Shown piece after piece: positions 7,362 through 16,728 of a stretch of 50,062 nucleotides of DNA. The position numbers and the translations under genes are program-made. The stretch is from the NCBI GenBank assembly GCA_041594335.1, contig JBFHML010000012.1:1-50062 (forward strand), given 5' to 3'. Origin of the DNA: JAGPUQ01 sp041594335. Its GTDB lineage: Bacteria; Pseudomonadota; Gammaproteobacteria; Pseudomonadales; Porticoccaceae. How positions within the stretch are numbered: position 1 is the stretch's first letter; every line of letters begins with the position of its first letter. The notes under the pieces are model-generated. The model searched no databases, was not told where the DNA came from, and saw only the letters and a program-made list of their open reading frames with translations.

Positions 7362-7373
7362 CGAGTCATAGCG

Positions 7374-7907
7374 ATGTCGAGAGTAGCCAAATACCCAGTG
7401 CAGATCCCGACCGGCGTCGAAGTGCGGTTGGACGGAGATTCTCTGGTCGTCAAGGGGCGCAACGGCGAGCTGTCAATGGCAGTTCACCCGGGCGTGGAAA
7501 TTCGGCACGAAGATAATGCGCTGAGTTTTGCCGCCAAGGGCCGGTCAGGGGACGCCCATGCCATGACCGGTACCACCCGCGCCCTCGTCAACAACATGGT
7601 GGTCGGGGTCAGCGAGGGATTTCAGCGTCGTCTTACGCTTGTGGGCGTAGGATATCGCGCAGCGGTACAGGGCAATAAATTGAATTTGTCGCTCGGGTTT
7701 TCCCATCCGGTTGAATATCAGCTGCCGGAGGGTGTCAGCGCAGAGATGCCGAGCCAGACCGAGATTGTTCTCAAGGCGGCCGACAAGCAGCGGTTGGGGC
7801 AGGTCGCAGCCGAGATTCGCGCATTTCGTCCGCCCGAACCCTATAAGGGGAAGGGTGTGCGGTACGCCGATGAACAGGTGCGCCGCAAAGAGGCCAAAAA
7901 GAAATAG
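7374..7907 (+). CDS. rplF: 50S ribosomal protein L6
   Basis: This 177-residue protein equals the E. coli length. The two-repeat L6 fold is seen in the N-terminal MSRVAKYPVQIPTGVEV and in the C-terminal signature EIRAFRPPEPYKGKGVRYAD, the PROSITE L6 pattern. L6 binds near the factor-binding site (sarcin-ricin loop) of the large subunit. It lies 12 bases after rpsH and 11 before rplR. Confidence 0.97.
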   Translation: MSRVAKYPVQIPTGVEVRLDGDSLVVKGRNGELSMAVHPGVEIRHEDNALSFAAKGRSGDAHAMTGTTRALVNNMVVGVSEGFQRRLTLVGVGYRAAVQGNKLNLSLGFSHPVEYQLPEGVSAEMPSQTEIVLKAADKQRLGQVAAEIRAFRPPEPYKGKGVRYADEQVRRKEAKKK

Positions 7908-7918
7908 CAGGTGATCCG

Positions 7919-8275
7919 ATGAACGACAAGAAAACTGCCCGGGTGCGGCGCGCCCGCCGGGCTCGTGCCAAGATTCGCGAATTGGGAGTACAGCGGCTGT
8001 GTGTACACCGCAGTGCGCAACATATCTACGCGCAGGTGATTCGTAGAGAACAAGGGCGCGACGAGGTCGTCGCGCAGGCGTCCACGCTGGATGAGACGCT
8101 CCGTAATACGGTGACCGGGAATGTTACGGCGGCGGCGGCAGTCGGTGCGCTGATCGCTGAGCGGGCCCGGAATGCAGGGGTGACCCAGGTGGCTTTCGAT
8201 CGCAGCGGTTTTCGCTACCACGGGCGGGTCAAAGCGCTCGCCGACGCCGCCCGAGCCGGCGGATTGAACTTCTAA
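7919..8275 (+). CDS. rplR: 50S ribosomal protein L18
   Basis: This is a 118-residue protein (E. coli 117). The basic N-terminal tail, rich in arginine and lysine, is followed by the 5S rRNA-binding core with RLCVHRSAQHIYAQVI and the closing VAFDRSGFRYHGRVKALADAAR. With L5 it anchors 5S rRNA in the central protuberance. The ATG at 7919 has CAGGTGATCCG upstream. rpsE begins within ten bases of its stop. Confidence 0.97.
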   Translation: MNDKKTARVRRARRARAKIRELGVQRLCVHRSAQHIYAQVIRREQGRDEVVAQASTLDETLRNTVTGNVTAAAAVGALIAERARNAGVTQVAFDRSGFRYHGRVKALADAARAGGLNF

Positions 8276-8285
8276 GGGCGACATG

Positions 8286-8798
8286 ATGGCAAAGCAGAAT
8301 CCCAGAGATAACGACGGCAACGAAGGCCTTATCGAGAAATTGGTCGAAGTGAACCGTGTGGCCAAAACGGTGAAAGGCGGCCGTATTTTCGGTTTTACCG
8401 CCTTGACGGTGGTAGGCGACGGGAAGGGCCGTGTGGGCTTCGGCCGCGGGAAGGCGCGGGAAGTGCCGCTGGCGATTCAAAAGGCCATTGAAGCGGCCCG
8501 GCGCAACATGATTGAGGTCGACCTGAAGGGCAGCACGCTGCAGTACCCGATCGCGGCCAAGCATGGGGCATCTCGGGTGTACATGCAGCCTGCATCGGAT
8601 GGTACCGGCGTGATTGCGGGCGGCGCGATGCGCGCGGTGCTCGAGTTGGCCGGTGTGCAAAACGTGTTGGCCAAGTGTTATGGGTCAACCAATCCGGTGA
8701 ACGTGGTACGCGCGACTTTTGAAGGCTTGCGGAAAATGCGCTCCCCCGACCAGGTGGCGGCGCGGCGCGGCAAGCGAGTCGAGGATATTTTGGGCTGA
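8286..8798 (+). CDS. rpsE: 30S ribosomal protein S5
   Basis: Two adjacent ATGs (8283 and 8286) can start the gene; from 8286 it has 170 residues, close to the E. coli 167. The S5 double-stranded RNA-binding domain is visible as VNRVAKTVKGGRIFGFTALT and GDGKGRVGFGRGKAREVP. The second domain contains GTGVIAGGAMRAVLELAGV. S5 contacts S4 at the decoding-centre interface, where ram and spectinomycin-resistance mutations occur. A 29-base gap follows before rpmD. Confidence 0.97.
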   Translation: MAKQNPRDNDGNEGLIEKLVEVNRVAKTVKGGRIFGFTALTVVGDGKGRVGFGRGKAREVPLAIQKAIEAARRNMIEVDLKGSTLQYPIAAKHGASRVYMQPASDGTGVIAGGAMRAVLELAGVQNVLAKCYGSTNPVNVVRATFEGLRKMRSPDQVAARRGKRVEDILG

Positions 8799-8827
8799 AC
8801 GCTCCGGCCAGCAGGTGGGATGAAGCG

Positions 8828-9010
8828 ATGACTGATAAGTTGAAAATCGTGCAGATCAAGAGCAGCCATGGGCGGCTCCAACGTCACCGCGACTGTCTGA
8901 AGGGACTGGGGCTGCGGCGGATCGGTCATGAAGTAGTGGTCGAAGATACAGCGGCCGTGCGCGGCATGGTGCGTAAGGTCGACTATTTGGTCCGGGTTGA
9001 GGAGGTATGA
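8828..9010 (+). CDS. rpmD: 50S ribosomal protein L30
   Basis: This small protein of 60 residues (E. coli 59) starts MTDKLKIVQIKSSHGRLQRH and includes LKGLGLRRIGHEVVVEDTAAVRG, which matches the bacterial L30 fold. It lies on the solvent side of the large subunit near 23S domain II. Its order between rpsE and rplO is invariant in gammaproteobacteria. The end of its coding region (GAGGAGGTATGA) doubles as the ribosome-binding site for rplO. Confidence 0.95.
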   Translation: MTDKLKIVQIKSSHGRLQRHRDCLKGLGLRRIGHEVVVEDTAAVRGMVRKVDYLVRVEEV

Positions 9011-9014
9011 CGCA

Positions 9015-9458
9015 ATGCGCCTGAACACACTGAGCCCCGCACCGGGACATGTCAAAGCCGCGAAGCGTGTCGGCCGCGGCATTGGCAGCGGTCTGGGCAA
9101 GACCTGTGGCCGAGGCCACAAAGGTCAGAAATCCCGCGCGGGCGGGCGCGTGCGGCCCGGGTTTGAAGGCGGCCAAATGCCGCTGCAAAAGCGACTGCCG
9201 AAATATGGGTTCAGCAGCCGTATCGCTCGGGTGACCGCAGAGGTTCGGCTGGCAGAGCTCAACCGTGTGACCGAGGACGAGATCGATCTCACGACGCTCA
9301 GACGCGCCGGGCTGATCGGCAGTGGTATCGAGCGGGCGCGGATCTTTCTGGCCGGTGAGTTGACGCCGGGCCGCGCGCTCGTGATCCGTGGGCTCGCGGT
9401 CACCAAGGGCGCGCGCGCGGCGATCGAGGCCGCTGGCGGCAGGGTCGAGGCACCGTAA
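9015..9458 (+). CDS. rplO: 50S ribosomal protein L15
   Basis: The start is ATG 9015, placed by GGAGG at 9001-9005, giving 147 residues (E. coli 144). An open frame begins earlier inside rpmD but has no homology. The glycine- and arginine-rich N-terminal half contains RLNTLSPAPGHVKAAKRVGR and GRGHKGQKSRAGG, and a conserved GFEGGQMPLQKRLPKYGF follows. L15 threads through 23S rRNA and is a late-assembly protein. It ends five bases before secY. Confidence 0.97.
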   Translation: MRLNTLSPAPGHVKAAKRVGRGIGSGLGKTCGRGHKGQKSRAGGRVRPGFEGGQMPLQKRLPKYGFSSRIARVTAEVRLAELNRVTEDEIDLTTLRRAGLIGSGIERARIFLAGELTPGRALVIRGLAVTKGARAAIEAAGGRVEAP

Positions 9459-9463
9459 GGACC

Positions 9464-10786
<1,323 letters not shown>

Positions 10787-10801
10787 GTCACGAGGTGAAA
10801 C

Positions 10802-10918
10802 ATGAAGGTGAGGGCGTCGGTAAAAAAGATCTGCCGCAACTGCAAGCAGATCCGTCGCAACGGGGTAATTCGCATCATTTGCAGCGCGGAACCCCGGCAC
10901 AAGCAGCGCCAGGGGTAA
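10802..10918 (+). CDS. rpmJ: 50S ribosomal protein L36 (zinc-binding type)
   Basis: This 38-residue gene starts with ATG 10802, just after CACGAGGTGAAAC. The translated protein begins MKVRASVKKICRNCKQIRR and continues to a CSAEPRH segment, so all four zinc ligands of the Cys-Cys-Cys-His ribbon are present. L36 is the smallest large-subunit protein and lies near the GTPase-associated region. A longer open frame overlaps it in another phase (10795-11007) but does not resemble any protein. The position after secY and before rpsM is the family's normal one. Confidence 0.95.
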   Translation: MKVRASVKKICRNCKQIRRNGVIRIICSAEPRHKQRQG

Positions 10919-10926
10919 TGCCCGGG

Positions 10927-11007
10927 TTGATTTTTGAAGACGTGATCATTAGGCTAGCGCGCCCCTTGCGGCAGCGCGGGGTGTACCTGAGTAACGGAGT
11001 GAGTTAG
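10927..11007 (+). promoter_or_regulatory. Possible alpha-operon promoter and S4-type leader before rpsM
   Basis: The 89-base gap between rpmJ and rpsM is long for this cluster. TTGATT (10927-10932) and TAGGCT (10950-10955) are spaced by 17 bases and could be a modest sigma70 promoter, matching the position of the alpha-operon promoter in E. coli. Downstream, the segment around 10960-10984 can fold (GCCCC with GGGGT, extended inside by TGC/GCG) close to the rpsM start. E. coli S4 represses this operon through a pseudoknot at the same place. The structure here is only suggestive by eye. Confidence 0.4.
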
Positions 11008-11364
11008 ATGGCCCGTATCGCCGGCGTCAATGTTCCAGACAATAAGCACGCGGTTATCTCCTTGACCTATGTCTATGGCATCGGTCGGACGACTGCCCAG
11101 CGAATTTGCGAAGAGTCCAATATCCCGCAGACTCAGCGCATCGGAGATTTGAGTGAGGAACAGCTGGACGCAGTGCGGGCAGCGGTCGCCCGAATTTCTG
11201 TCGAAGGCGACCTGCGGCGGCAGGTCAACATGAACATCAAGCGGTTGCTTGATCTGGGCTGCTACCGGGGCTTGCGGCATCGCCGTGGACTGCCGGTGCG
11301 CGGACAGCGTACGAAAACTAACGCGCGCACCCGCAAAGGCCCGCGCAAGCCGATCAAGCGTTGA
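11008..11364 (+). CDS. rpsM: 30S ribosomal protein S13
   Basis: At 118 residues it equals E. coli S13. It begins MARIAGVNVPDNKHAVISLTYVYGIG and ends in the basic tail with RRGLPVRGQRTKTNARTRKG, the S13 signature. S13 lies at the top of the 30S head, contacts L5 across the subunit interface, and its tail touches the P-site tRNA. It is the first gene of the alpha segment. GGAGTGAG before the ATG at 11008 is the ribosome-binding site. Confidence 0.98.
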   Translation: MARIAGVNVPDNKHAVISLTYVYGIGRTTAQRICEESNIPQTQRIGDLSEEQLDAVRAAVARISVEGDLRRQVNMNIKRLLDLGCYRGLRHRRGLPVRGQRTKTNARTRKGPRKPIKR

Positions 11365-11382
11365 TAGCGAGCGAATAATCTC

Positions 11383-11775
11383 ATGGCGAAATCACCGAGC
11401 AAGCCCGTCAAGAAAAAGGTCAAGCGCACCGTGATCGATGGAATCGCGCACATTCATGCGTCGTTCAACAATACCATCGTCACGATTACGGATCGCCAAG
11501 GTAATGCCCTGGCTTGGGCCACCTCCGGTGGGTCCGGGTTCCGCGGATCGCGCAAGAGCACACCGTTTGCGGCGCAGGTGGCAGCCGAGCGCGCAGCGCA
11601 GTCGGCGCAAGAGTACGGGTTGCAAACGGTCGATGTGCGCGTCAGAGGACCGGGGCCTGGGCGCGAGTCGGCGGTTCGCGCACTGAACAACGCGGGGTTC
11701 AAGGTGACCAACATCACCGATGTCACTCCGATTCCTCACAACGGTTGTCGTCCGCCCAAGAAACGGCGAGTCTGA
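11383..11775 (+). CDS. rpsK: 30S ribosomal protein S11
   Basis: The protein has 130 residues (E. coli 129). It contains DGIAHIHASFNNTIVTITDRQGN and VRVRGPGPGRESAVRAL, and ends with DVTPIPHNGCRPPKKRRV. The asparagine in PHNGC is the residue that becomes isoaspartate in E. coli S11. S11 forms part of the platform that holds the mRNA exit and E-site tRNA. It lies 18 bases after rpsM and 27 before rpsD. Confidence 0.97.
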   Translation: MAKSPSKPVKKKVKRTVIDGIAHIHASFNNTIVTITDRQGNALAWATSGGSGFRGSRKSTPFAAQVAAERAAQSAQEYGLQTVDVRVRGPGPGRESAVRALNNAGFKVTNITDVTPIPHNGCRPPKKRRV

Positions 11776-11802
11776 TTCGCGCATTTAGAGGTTGATTCAC
11801 TG

Positions 11803-12423
11803 ATGGCTAGATATCTCGGCCCCACCTGCAAACTGTCTCGCCGCGAGGGAACGGATCTGTTCCTGAAGAGCGGGATTCGTCCGCTGGAGTCCAAGTGTCG
11901 CGCGGACAGCATTCCGGGTGCGCACGGTCAACGTCGGTCACGGCTGTCCGACTATGGCGTGCAGCTGCGGGAGAAGCAAAAGGTCCGCCGGCTGTATGGC
12001 GTGTTGGAAAAGCAGTTCCGCAACTACTACGCGGCTGCCGCGCGGCGTAAAGGGGTTACCGGGGAGAACCTGCTCCAATTGCTGGAGCAGCGCTTGGATA
12101 ACGTCGTCTATCGGATGGGCTTTGGCGCAACCCGCGCCGAGGCGAGGCAGCTGGTCGCCCACAGCGGTATTCTGGTCAATGGCCGCAAAGTCAATATTCC
12201 GTCGCTACAGGTTGCCGAGGGCGATGTGATCGCGGTACGTGAGAAAGCAAAAAAGCAGCTGCGCATCCAGTCGGCGCTGCAGCTGGCCTCGCAGCGCGGT
12301 GCGGTTGATTGGGTTGAGGTGGACCTGAACAAGATGGAAGGCGTGTTCAAGCGGCCGCCCGATCGTTCCGAGCTTCCTAGTGAGATCAACGAGAACCTGA
12401 TCGTAGAGCTCTATTCGAAATAA
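11803..12423 (+). CDS. rpsD: 30S ribosomal protein S4
   Basis: This 206-residue protein matches the E. coli length. It starts MARYLGPTCKLSRREGTDLF, and the S4 RNA-binding domain is seen in the middle (RLDNVVYRMGFGATRAEAR, then LVNGRKVNIPS). It ends in LIVELYSK, a normal S4 ending. S4 starts assembly of the 30S body and borders the decoding centre with S5. In E. coli it is the regulator of the alpha operon, and the gap before rpsM here may hold its target. Confidence 0.97.
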   Translation: MARYLGPTCKLSRREGTDLFLKSGIRPLESKCRADSIPGAHGQRRSRLSDYGVQLREKQKVRRLYGVLEKQFRNYYAAAARRKGVTGENLLQLLEQRLDNVVYRMGFGATRAEARQLVAHSGILVNGRKVNIPSLQVAEGDVIAVREKAKKQLRIQSALQLASQRGAVDWVEVDLNKMEGVFKRPPDRSELPSEINENLIVELYSK

Positions 12424-12465
12424 TTGCCGGTTGTTCCCACCGGACAAATCAACAGTAGAGGATCC

Positions 12466-13461
12466 ATGCAAACGTCATCTACCGAGCTGCTCACGCCGCG
12501 ATCCATTGATATCACGGCTTACGATGCCACCCATGCGCGCATCGTGCTGGAGCCCCTGGAGCGGGGCTTCGGTTACACCCTGGGTAACGCGCTGCGTCGG
12601 ATCCTGTTGTCCTCGATGCCCGGCTGCGCCATTGTCGAAGTTGAAATCGATGGCGTGCAGCATGAGTACAGTGCGATCGAAGGGGTCCAGGAAGACGTTA
12701 TCGAAATCCTGCTTAACCTGAAGGGCGTGTCCATCTCCTTGCACGGTAAGGACGATGCTCGCGTTACGTTGAGCAAGCAGGGTCCGGGCGTTGTCACTGC
12801 TGCGGACATTCAGTGTGATGCGAACGTCGAGGTTCATAATCCGGAGCATGTGATTTGTCGGATTGCCGGTGACACCAAGCTGGACATGGTGTTGCGAGTG
12901 CAACGCGGCCGCGGGTATGAGCCTGCCGATAATCGGGAGAGTGACGCCGATGAGACGCGCTCCATCGGCAAGCTGCAACTGGATGCATCCTACAGCCCGG
13001 TGCGACGAGTCTCGTATACCGTGGAGCGAGCTCGGGTGGAGCAGCGCACGGATCTCGATAAGCTGGTGCTTGATCTGGAAACCAACGGCAGTATCGGTCC
13101 CGAGGAAGCGATTCGGCGCGCCGCGACCATTTTGCAGCAGCAGCTGGCGGTGTTTGCCGGTATTGAGGCAGATCGCCAGGCGGAGCCCGAGAAGCGCCAT
13201 GCGGAAATCGACCCGATTTTGCTGCGACCGGTAGACGATCTCGAGCTGACGGTGCGTTCGGCCAATTGTCTCAAGGCCGAGGCGATCTATTACATTGGCG
13301 ATTTGATTCAACGCACCGAAGTCGAATTGTTGAAAACGCCGAATTTGGGCAAAAAGTCGCTTACGGAGATCAAGGACGTGTTAGCGTCCCGGGGCCTTTC
13401 GCTCGGTATGCGCTTGGAAAACTGGCCGCCGGCCGGGTTGAAATCCGAATCGAATGCCTGA
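12466..13461 (+). CDS. rpoA: RNA polymerase alpha subunit
   Basis: I place the start at ATG 12466, behind GAGGATCC, giving 331 residues (E. coli 329). The N-terminal dimerisation domain has LEPLERGFGYTLGNALRRIL and runs to about residue 235. A linker leads into the C-terminal domain, where LTVRSANCLKAEAIYYIGDL is close to identical to E. coli; the arginine in LTVRSAN (residue 264) corresponds to the UP-element contact R265. The final GLSLGMRLENWPP is also standard. It lies between rpsD and rplQ as expected and is likely read with both. Confidence 0.98.
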   Translation: MQTSSTELLTPRSIDITAYDATHARIVLEPLERGFGYTLGNALRRILLSSMPGCAIVEVEIDGVQHEYSAIEGVQEDVIEILLNLKGVSISLHGKDDARVTLSKQGPGVVTAADIQCDANVEVHNPEHVICRIAGDTKLDMVLRVQRGRGYEPADNRESDADETRSIGKLQLDASYSPVRRVSYTVERARVEQRTDLDKLVLDLETNGSIGPEEAIRRAATILQQQLAVFAGIEADRQAEPEKRHAEIDPILLRPVDDLELTVRSANCLKAEAIYYIGDLIQRTEVELLKTPNLGKKSLTEIKDVLASRGLSLGMRLENWPPAGLKSESNA

Positions 13462-13516
13462 CTCTGCCTAACCGTATCTGATTCGCCGGGTAGCACCCGT
13501 TTGAGGAAAACAAGCC

Positions 13517-13912
13517 ATGCGTCATCGTCACAGCGGCCGCAAACTGAATCGCACCAGCGCGCACCGGCGCGCCCTATTTCGCAATATGACCGCGTCGCTG
13601 GTCAATCATGAGCTGATTCGTACAACCCTACCAAAGGCCAAGGAGCTGCGTCGGATCGCCGAGCCGCTGATCACGCTCGCTAAAAACGACAGCGTGGCCA
13701 ACCGGCGTTTGGCGTTCGATCGGCTGCGCGACAAGGCTGCCGTTGGGAAACTGTTCGCTGAACTTGGTCCGCGGTATGAGACCCGTCCCGGGGGGTATCT
13801 GCGCATTCTCAAGTGCGGGTATCGTGCCGGAGATAAGGCGCCCATGGCCTATGTCGAGCTGGTCGATCGGCCGCAGGCCGAGATCGAGGCGGACGCCGTC
13901 GGCGAGGAATGA
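13517..13912 (+). CDS. rplQ: 50S ribosomal protein L17
   Basis: This 131-residue protein begins MRHRHSGRKLNRTSAHRRALFRNM, the L17 signature, and has TTLPKAKELRRIAEPLITLAK and GYLRILKCGYRAGDKAPMAYVEL. L17 lies beside the exit tunnel near L22 and L32. It is the last gene of the alpha operon and is followed within 30 bases by a clear terminator. GAGGAAAAC before the ATG at 13517 is the ribosome-binding site. Confidence 0.97.
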   Translation: MRHRHSGRKLNRTSAHRRALFRNMTASLVNHELIRTTLPKAKELRRIAEPLITLAKNDSVANRRLAFDRLRDKAAVGKLFAELGPRYETRPGGYLRILKCGYRAGDKAPMAYVELVDRPQAEIEADAVGEE

Positions 13913-13940
13913 AAAGGCGTAGCCTGCTGGTCGCGCAGAG

Positions 13941-13962
13941 AGCCGGGGGAACCCGGCTTTTT
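13941..13962 (+). terminator. Intrinsic terminator of the ribosomal protein cluster
   Basis: AGCCGGG (13941-13947) pairs with CCCGGCT (13952-13958) around a GGAA tetraloop and runs into TTTTT (13958-13962). It lies 28 bases after the rplQ stop and 40 bases before galE. It is a textbook Rho-independent terminator and marks the end of the transcript that starts near 240. Confidence 0.88.
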
Positions 13963-14001
13963 GCTGTCTATACAGCAGCCGAACCTGCGGGGACCGATTG
14001 A

Positions 14002-15045
14002 ATGACCGGACGGCCCAGGGTGCTGGTCACCGGCGGCGCCGGGTATATCGGCAGTCACCTGGTGGTGGCGCTTGCTGAAGCCGGATGTAATCCGGTGGTT
14101 CTCGATAATTTCAGTAATAGTTCTCCTGCAGTATGCGCCCGGGTGCAGCGTATTCTCGGACGCGACTTGGAAGTGATTCGGGGGGACGTTACCGATGACG
14201 GTGCGTTATCCGCTGTGTTTTCGCGCGGCTCGTACGCGGCGGTGGTGCACCTTGCGGGGCGCAAGGCCGTGGCGGAGTCTGGCCGTAGCCCGCTGTTGTA
14301 CTACCGAGTGAATGTGTCCGGGACGGTGGCGCTATGCGCGGCGATGGAGGCTGCCGGTGTGCGAACGCTGCTCTTCAGCTCCTCGGCCACTGTCTATGGG
14401 GAAGGAACAGCGATGCCGTTGCGCGAGGATGCGCCACTCCGGGCGACCAATCCCTATGGCCGCTCGAAGCTGATGGTCGAACAGCTGCTCGGCGATCTCG
14501 TGGCGTCCGCTGCCCATCGGTCACCGCCTTGGCGGGTCGCTGCGCTGCGTTACTTCAATCCAGTGGGTGCGCATGTCAGCGGTGAGATCGGCGAGGATCC
14601 GCTCGGGGAACCGGAGAATCTGGTTCCCTACATCGCTCAGGTAGCGGTCGGGCGAAGATCGCAACTTCGGGTGTTTGGCGATGACTACCCGACACCGGAC
14701 GGTACCGGGGTTCGCGACTATATTCATGTCATGGACTTGGCAGAAGGTCATGTGGCAGCGCTGCGACGCTTGGTCGCTGCGGAGGCCGGGGGGTACTTTG
14801 CTTGGAATCTGGGAACCGGTCGCGGGGCCAGCGTGCTGGAGGTGCTGGCGGCTTTTGAGCGCGCCAGCGGCCTGTCGGTACCCTATACGATCGATCCCCG
14901 GCGCCCGGGAGATGTCGCGGCCTGTTGGGCAGATCCGACGCGCGCTTGGCACGATCTAGGTTGGCGGGCGCGGCGAACGCTCGATCAGATGATGCGGGAT
15001 GTGTGGCGTTGGCAATCTGCGCATCCTCAGGGCTTCAGTGACTGA
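14002..15045 (+). CDS. galE: UDP-glucose 4-epimerase
   Basis: This is a 347-residue member of the extended short-chain dehydrogenase family. It has the NAD-binding glycine motif TGGAGYIG at residues 10-17 and the catalytic SSSATVYG segment. The YxxxK pair lies in NPYGRSK (Tyr152, Lys156). It interconverts UDP-glucose and UDP-galactose for LPS or exopolysaccharide sugars; some relatives act on N-acetylated sugars, and I cannot separate these by eye. The gene stands alone after the ribosomal terminator. No promoter is obvious in the 39-base gap, so it may depend on read-through. Its last 19 bases overlap the convergent apaH gene. Confidence 0.92.
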   Translation: MTGRPRVLVTGGAGYIGSHLVVALAEAGCNPVVLDNFSNSSPAVCARVQRILGRDLEVIRGDVTDDGALSAVFSRGSYAAVVHLAGRKAVAESGRSPLLYYRVNVSGTVALCAAMEAAGVRTLLFSSSATVYGEGTAMPLREDAPLRATNPYGRSKLMVEQLLGDLVASAAHRSPPWRVAALRYFNPVGAHVSGEIGEDPLGEPENLVPYIAQVAVGRRSQLRVFGDDYPTPDGTGVRDYIHVMDLAEGHVAALRRLVAAEAGGYFAWNLGTGRGASVLEVLAAFERASGLSVPYTIDPRRPGDVAACWADPTRAWHDLGWRARRTLDQMMRDVWRWQSAHPQGFSD

Positions 15046-15872
15046 TTCGGGCGCGGAGCGCTCGCAGCGGGCGGCGACGCGCAGTCACAGTGATGGTAGG
15101 CGCCAGTATCCAGATCCAGCAGGCGCAGGCGTCTGCCCCATACGCAGCCTGTGTCCAGCGGAAAGAGGTTCGGGCCGCAGTCAGCACCTTCGAGTGCCGC
15201 CCAGTGGCCGAATGCAATGGGTACGGACCGGGTTGCGCGAGATGCGTGAGCGTACCAGGGTAGCATGCCGGCGGGTGCCGGAGTCGGGCCCGTTTTAGTG
15301 CGGAGATCTAATGCGCCCTCCGGGGTGCAAAAGCGCATCCGAGTAAAAGCGTTGATGATGGCGCGCCACCGGGGCGGGCCGCTGAGCGTCGGGTGCCACT
15401 GGGGCTCATCGCCGTACAGTTCGGTCAGCAGTTCAGCGGGCCGGGAGCGCAGCACCTGCTCGACTTCTGCGGCGTGGCTGCCGGCTTCTTCCAGCGACCA
15501 TTGGGGTGGGATGCCTGCGTGGACGATGACGGTGCCCTCGGTGTTGAGCAATAGCGGTCGATGCCGCAGCCAGTCCAGCAATTCGCCCCTGTCCGGCGCC
15601 TCGAGAATCGGTTGTAGCGTGTCCTTGCGGTGGGGTGGCCGGGCACCGGCCGCCACCGCAAGGAGGTGAAGGTCGTGGTTGCCGAGCACGCTGTTGAAGG
15701 CGGGCCCAAGGGCGCGCAGCCAACGTAATGTCGCCAGTGATTCCGGGCCGCGGTTGACCAGGTCGCCGACGCCGAATAAGCGATCGCGACTGGGGTCGAA
15801 GTGGACCTCATCCAAGAGCCGGCGCAGCGGATCCAAGCAGCCTTGGATATCGCCTACGGCGTAGCGCGCCAT
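15027..15872 (-). CDS. apaH: Symmetrical bis(5'-nucleosyl)-tetraphosphatase
   Basis: From the ATG at 15872 the protein has 281 residues (E. coli 280); a longer frame upstream has no homology. Metallophosphatase motifs are in order: GDIQGC (residues 7-12), GDLVNRGPESL, and GNHDLHLLAVAAG. The GDxHG histidine is replaced by glutamine (GDIQG), a variant I recall in other gammaproteobacterial ApaH proteins. ApaH splits the alarmone Ap4A into two ADP. It is the last gene of lptD-surA-pdxA-rsmA-apaH, an order also seen in E. coli (with apaG between). ApaG is absent here. Its 3' end overlaps galE by 19 bases. Confidence 0.93.
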   Translation of the reverse strand: MARYAVGDIQGCLDPLRRLLDEVHFDPSRDRLFGVGDLVNRGPESLATLRWLRALGPAFNSVLGNHDLHLLAVAAGARPPHRKDTLQPILEAPDRGELLDWLRHRPLLLNTEGTVIVHAGIPPQWSLEEAGSHAAEVEQVLRSRPAELLTELYGDEPQWHPTLSGPPRWRAIINAFTRMRFCTPEGALDLRTKTGPTPAPAGMLPWYAHASRATRSVPIAFGHWAALEGADCGPNLFPLDTGCVWGRRLRLLDLDTGAYHHCDCASPPAASAPRPNQSLKP

Positions 15873-15912
15873 AGCTGGTCTCGCCCGTCGGCTGGAGACA
15901 GGGAAAGGCGGA

Positions 15913-16728
15913 TCAAGATAGGGCTCCAATATCATTGCTGAGGCGAACAAAATCGGTGACCGACAGTGTCTCGGGCCGAGCATCCAGGGGGGCGGCTAGC
16001 GTGGCCAATGCCGACGCGGGAACCAGGGCCTTAAGGCAGTTGCGCAACGTTTTACGGCGCTGCTGGAAACACAGGTTCACAACCCGCTCGAACTGAAGAG
16101 GATCGGCGGCGACTGTTTCGGGCGCGGCGCGCGGGCGCAGCCGCACTACCGCGGATTCTACTTTGGGTGGCGGTGAAAAGGCGCTCGCCGGAACGTCAAA
16201 CAAGGGCTCCACCTGACAATAATATTGAACCATCACACTCAGACGGCCGTACGCTTTGGTGCCCGGTATCGCCGCCAGGCGCTCGACCACCTCGCGCTGC
16301 AGCATGAAATGCATGTCCGCGATGCCTTCGCGTTGCGCCATCGCGGCGAACAGGAGCGGGGTGGACAGGTTGTACGGGAGATTCCCGACCAGACGCAGAT
16401 CTCCCACCCCAGCCGCAGCTCGATAATCGATGTGCAGGGCGTCGCCCTGTACCAAGGAAAATTGCGGCTGCTGCGCGAATTTTGCCTGCAGCAGTGCGCA
16501 CAGATCGCGGTCGATTTCGACGGCCAGGATGCGGGCTCCGCGGGCGAGCAGTGGTTCGGTCAATGCGCCACGGCCGGGGCCGATTTCAATCAGCTGTTCT
16601 CCGGGAGCCGGTGCAATGGCGGCCACCAATCGCTGCAGAATCGCTGCATCGCGTAGAAAATGTTGCCCGAAGCGCTTGCGCGGGCGATGCGAAGCATCAG
16701 CCACGGGGGCGGGCCATCGTTGCGGCAT
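15913..16728 (-). CDS. rsmA: 16S rRNA (adenine1518/1519-N6)-dimethyltransferase
   Basis: I use the ATG at 16728 (271 residues), which overlaps the end of pdxA by 32 bases; GTG 16704 would reduce the overlap to 8 bases, and the ORF opens further upstream to 16779. RKRFGQHFLRD is the KsgA signature. The SAM-binding motif IEIGPGRGALTEPL lies near residues 47-60, and the catalytic NLPY at 116-119. It dimethylates two adjacent adenines at the 3' end of 16S rRNA as a late checkpoint in 30S assembly. Loss gives kasugamycin resistance in other bacteria. Confidence 0.94.
   Translation of the reverse strand: MPQRWPAPVADASHRPRKRFGQHFLRDAAILQRLVAAIAPAPGEQLIEIGPGRGALTEPLLARGARILAVEIDRDLCALLQAKFAQQPQFSLVQGDALHIDYRAAAGVGDLRLVGNLPYNLSTPLLFAAMAQREGIADMHFMLQREVVERLAAIPGTKAYGRLSVMVQYYCQVEPLFDVPASAFSPPPKVESAVVRLRPRAAPETVAADPLQFERVVNLCFQQRRKTLRNCLKALVPASALATLAAPLDARPETLSVTDFVRLSNDIGALS

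Noticed and set aside
13963..13976. GCTGT-CTAT-ACAGC palindrome, resembling a LexA box
   Set aside because: The CTGT and ACAG half-sites are four bases apart, whereas gammaproteobacterial LexA boxes need eight. It lies just after the rplQ terminator and is probably incidental.
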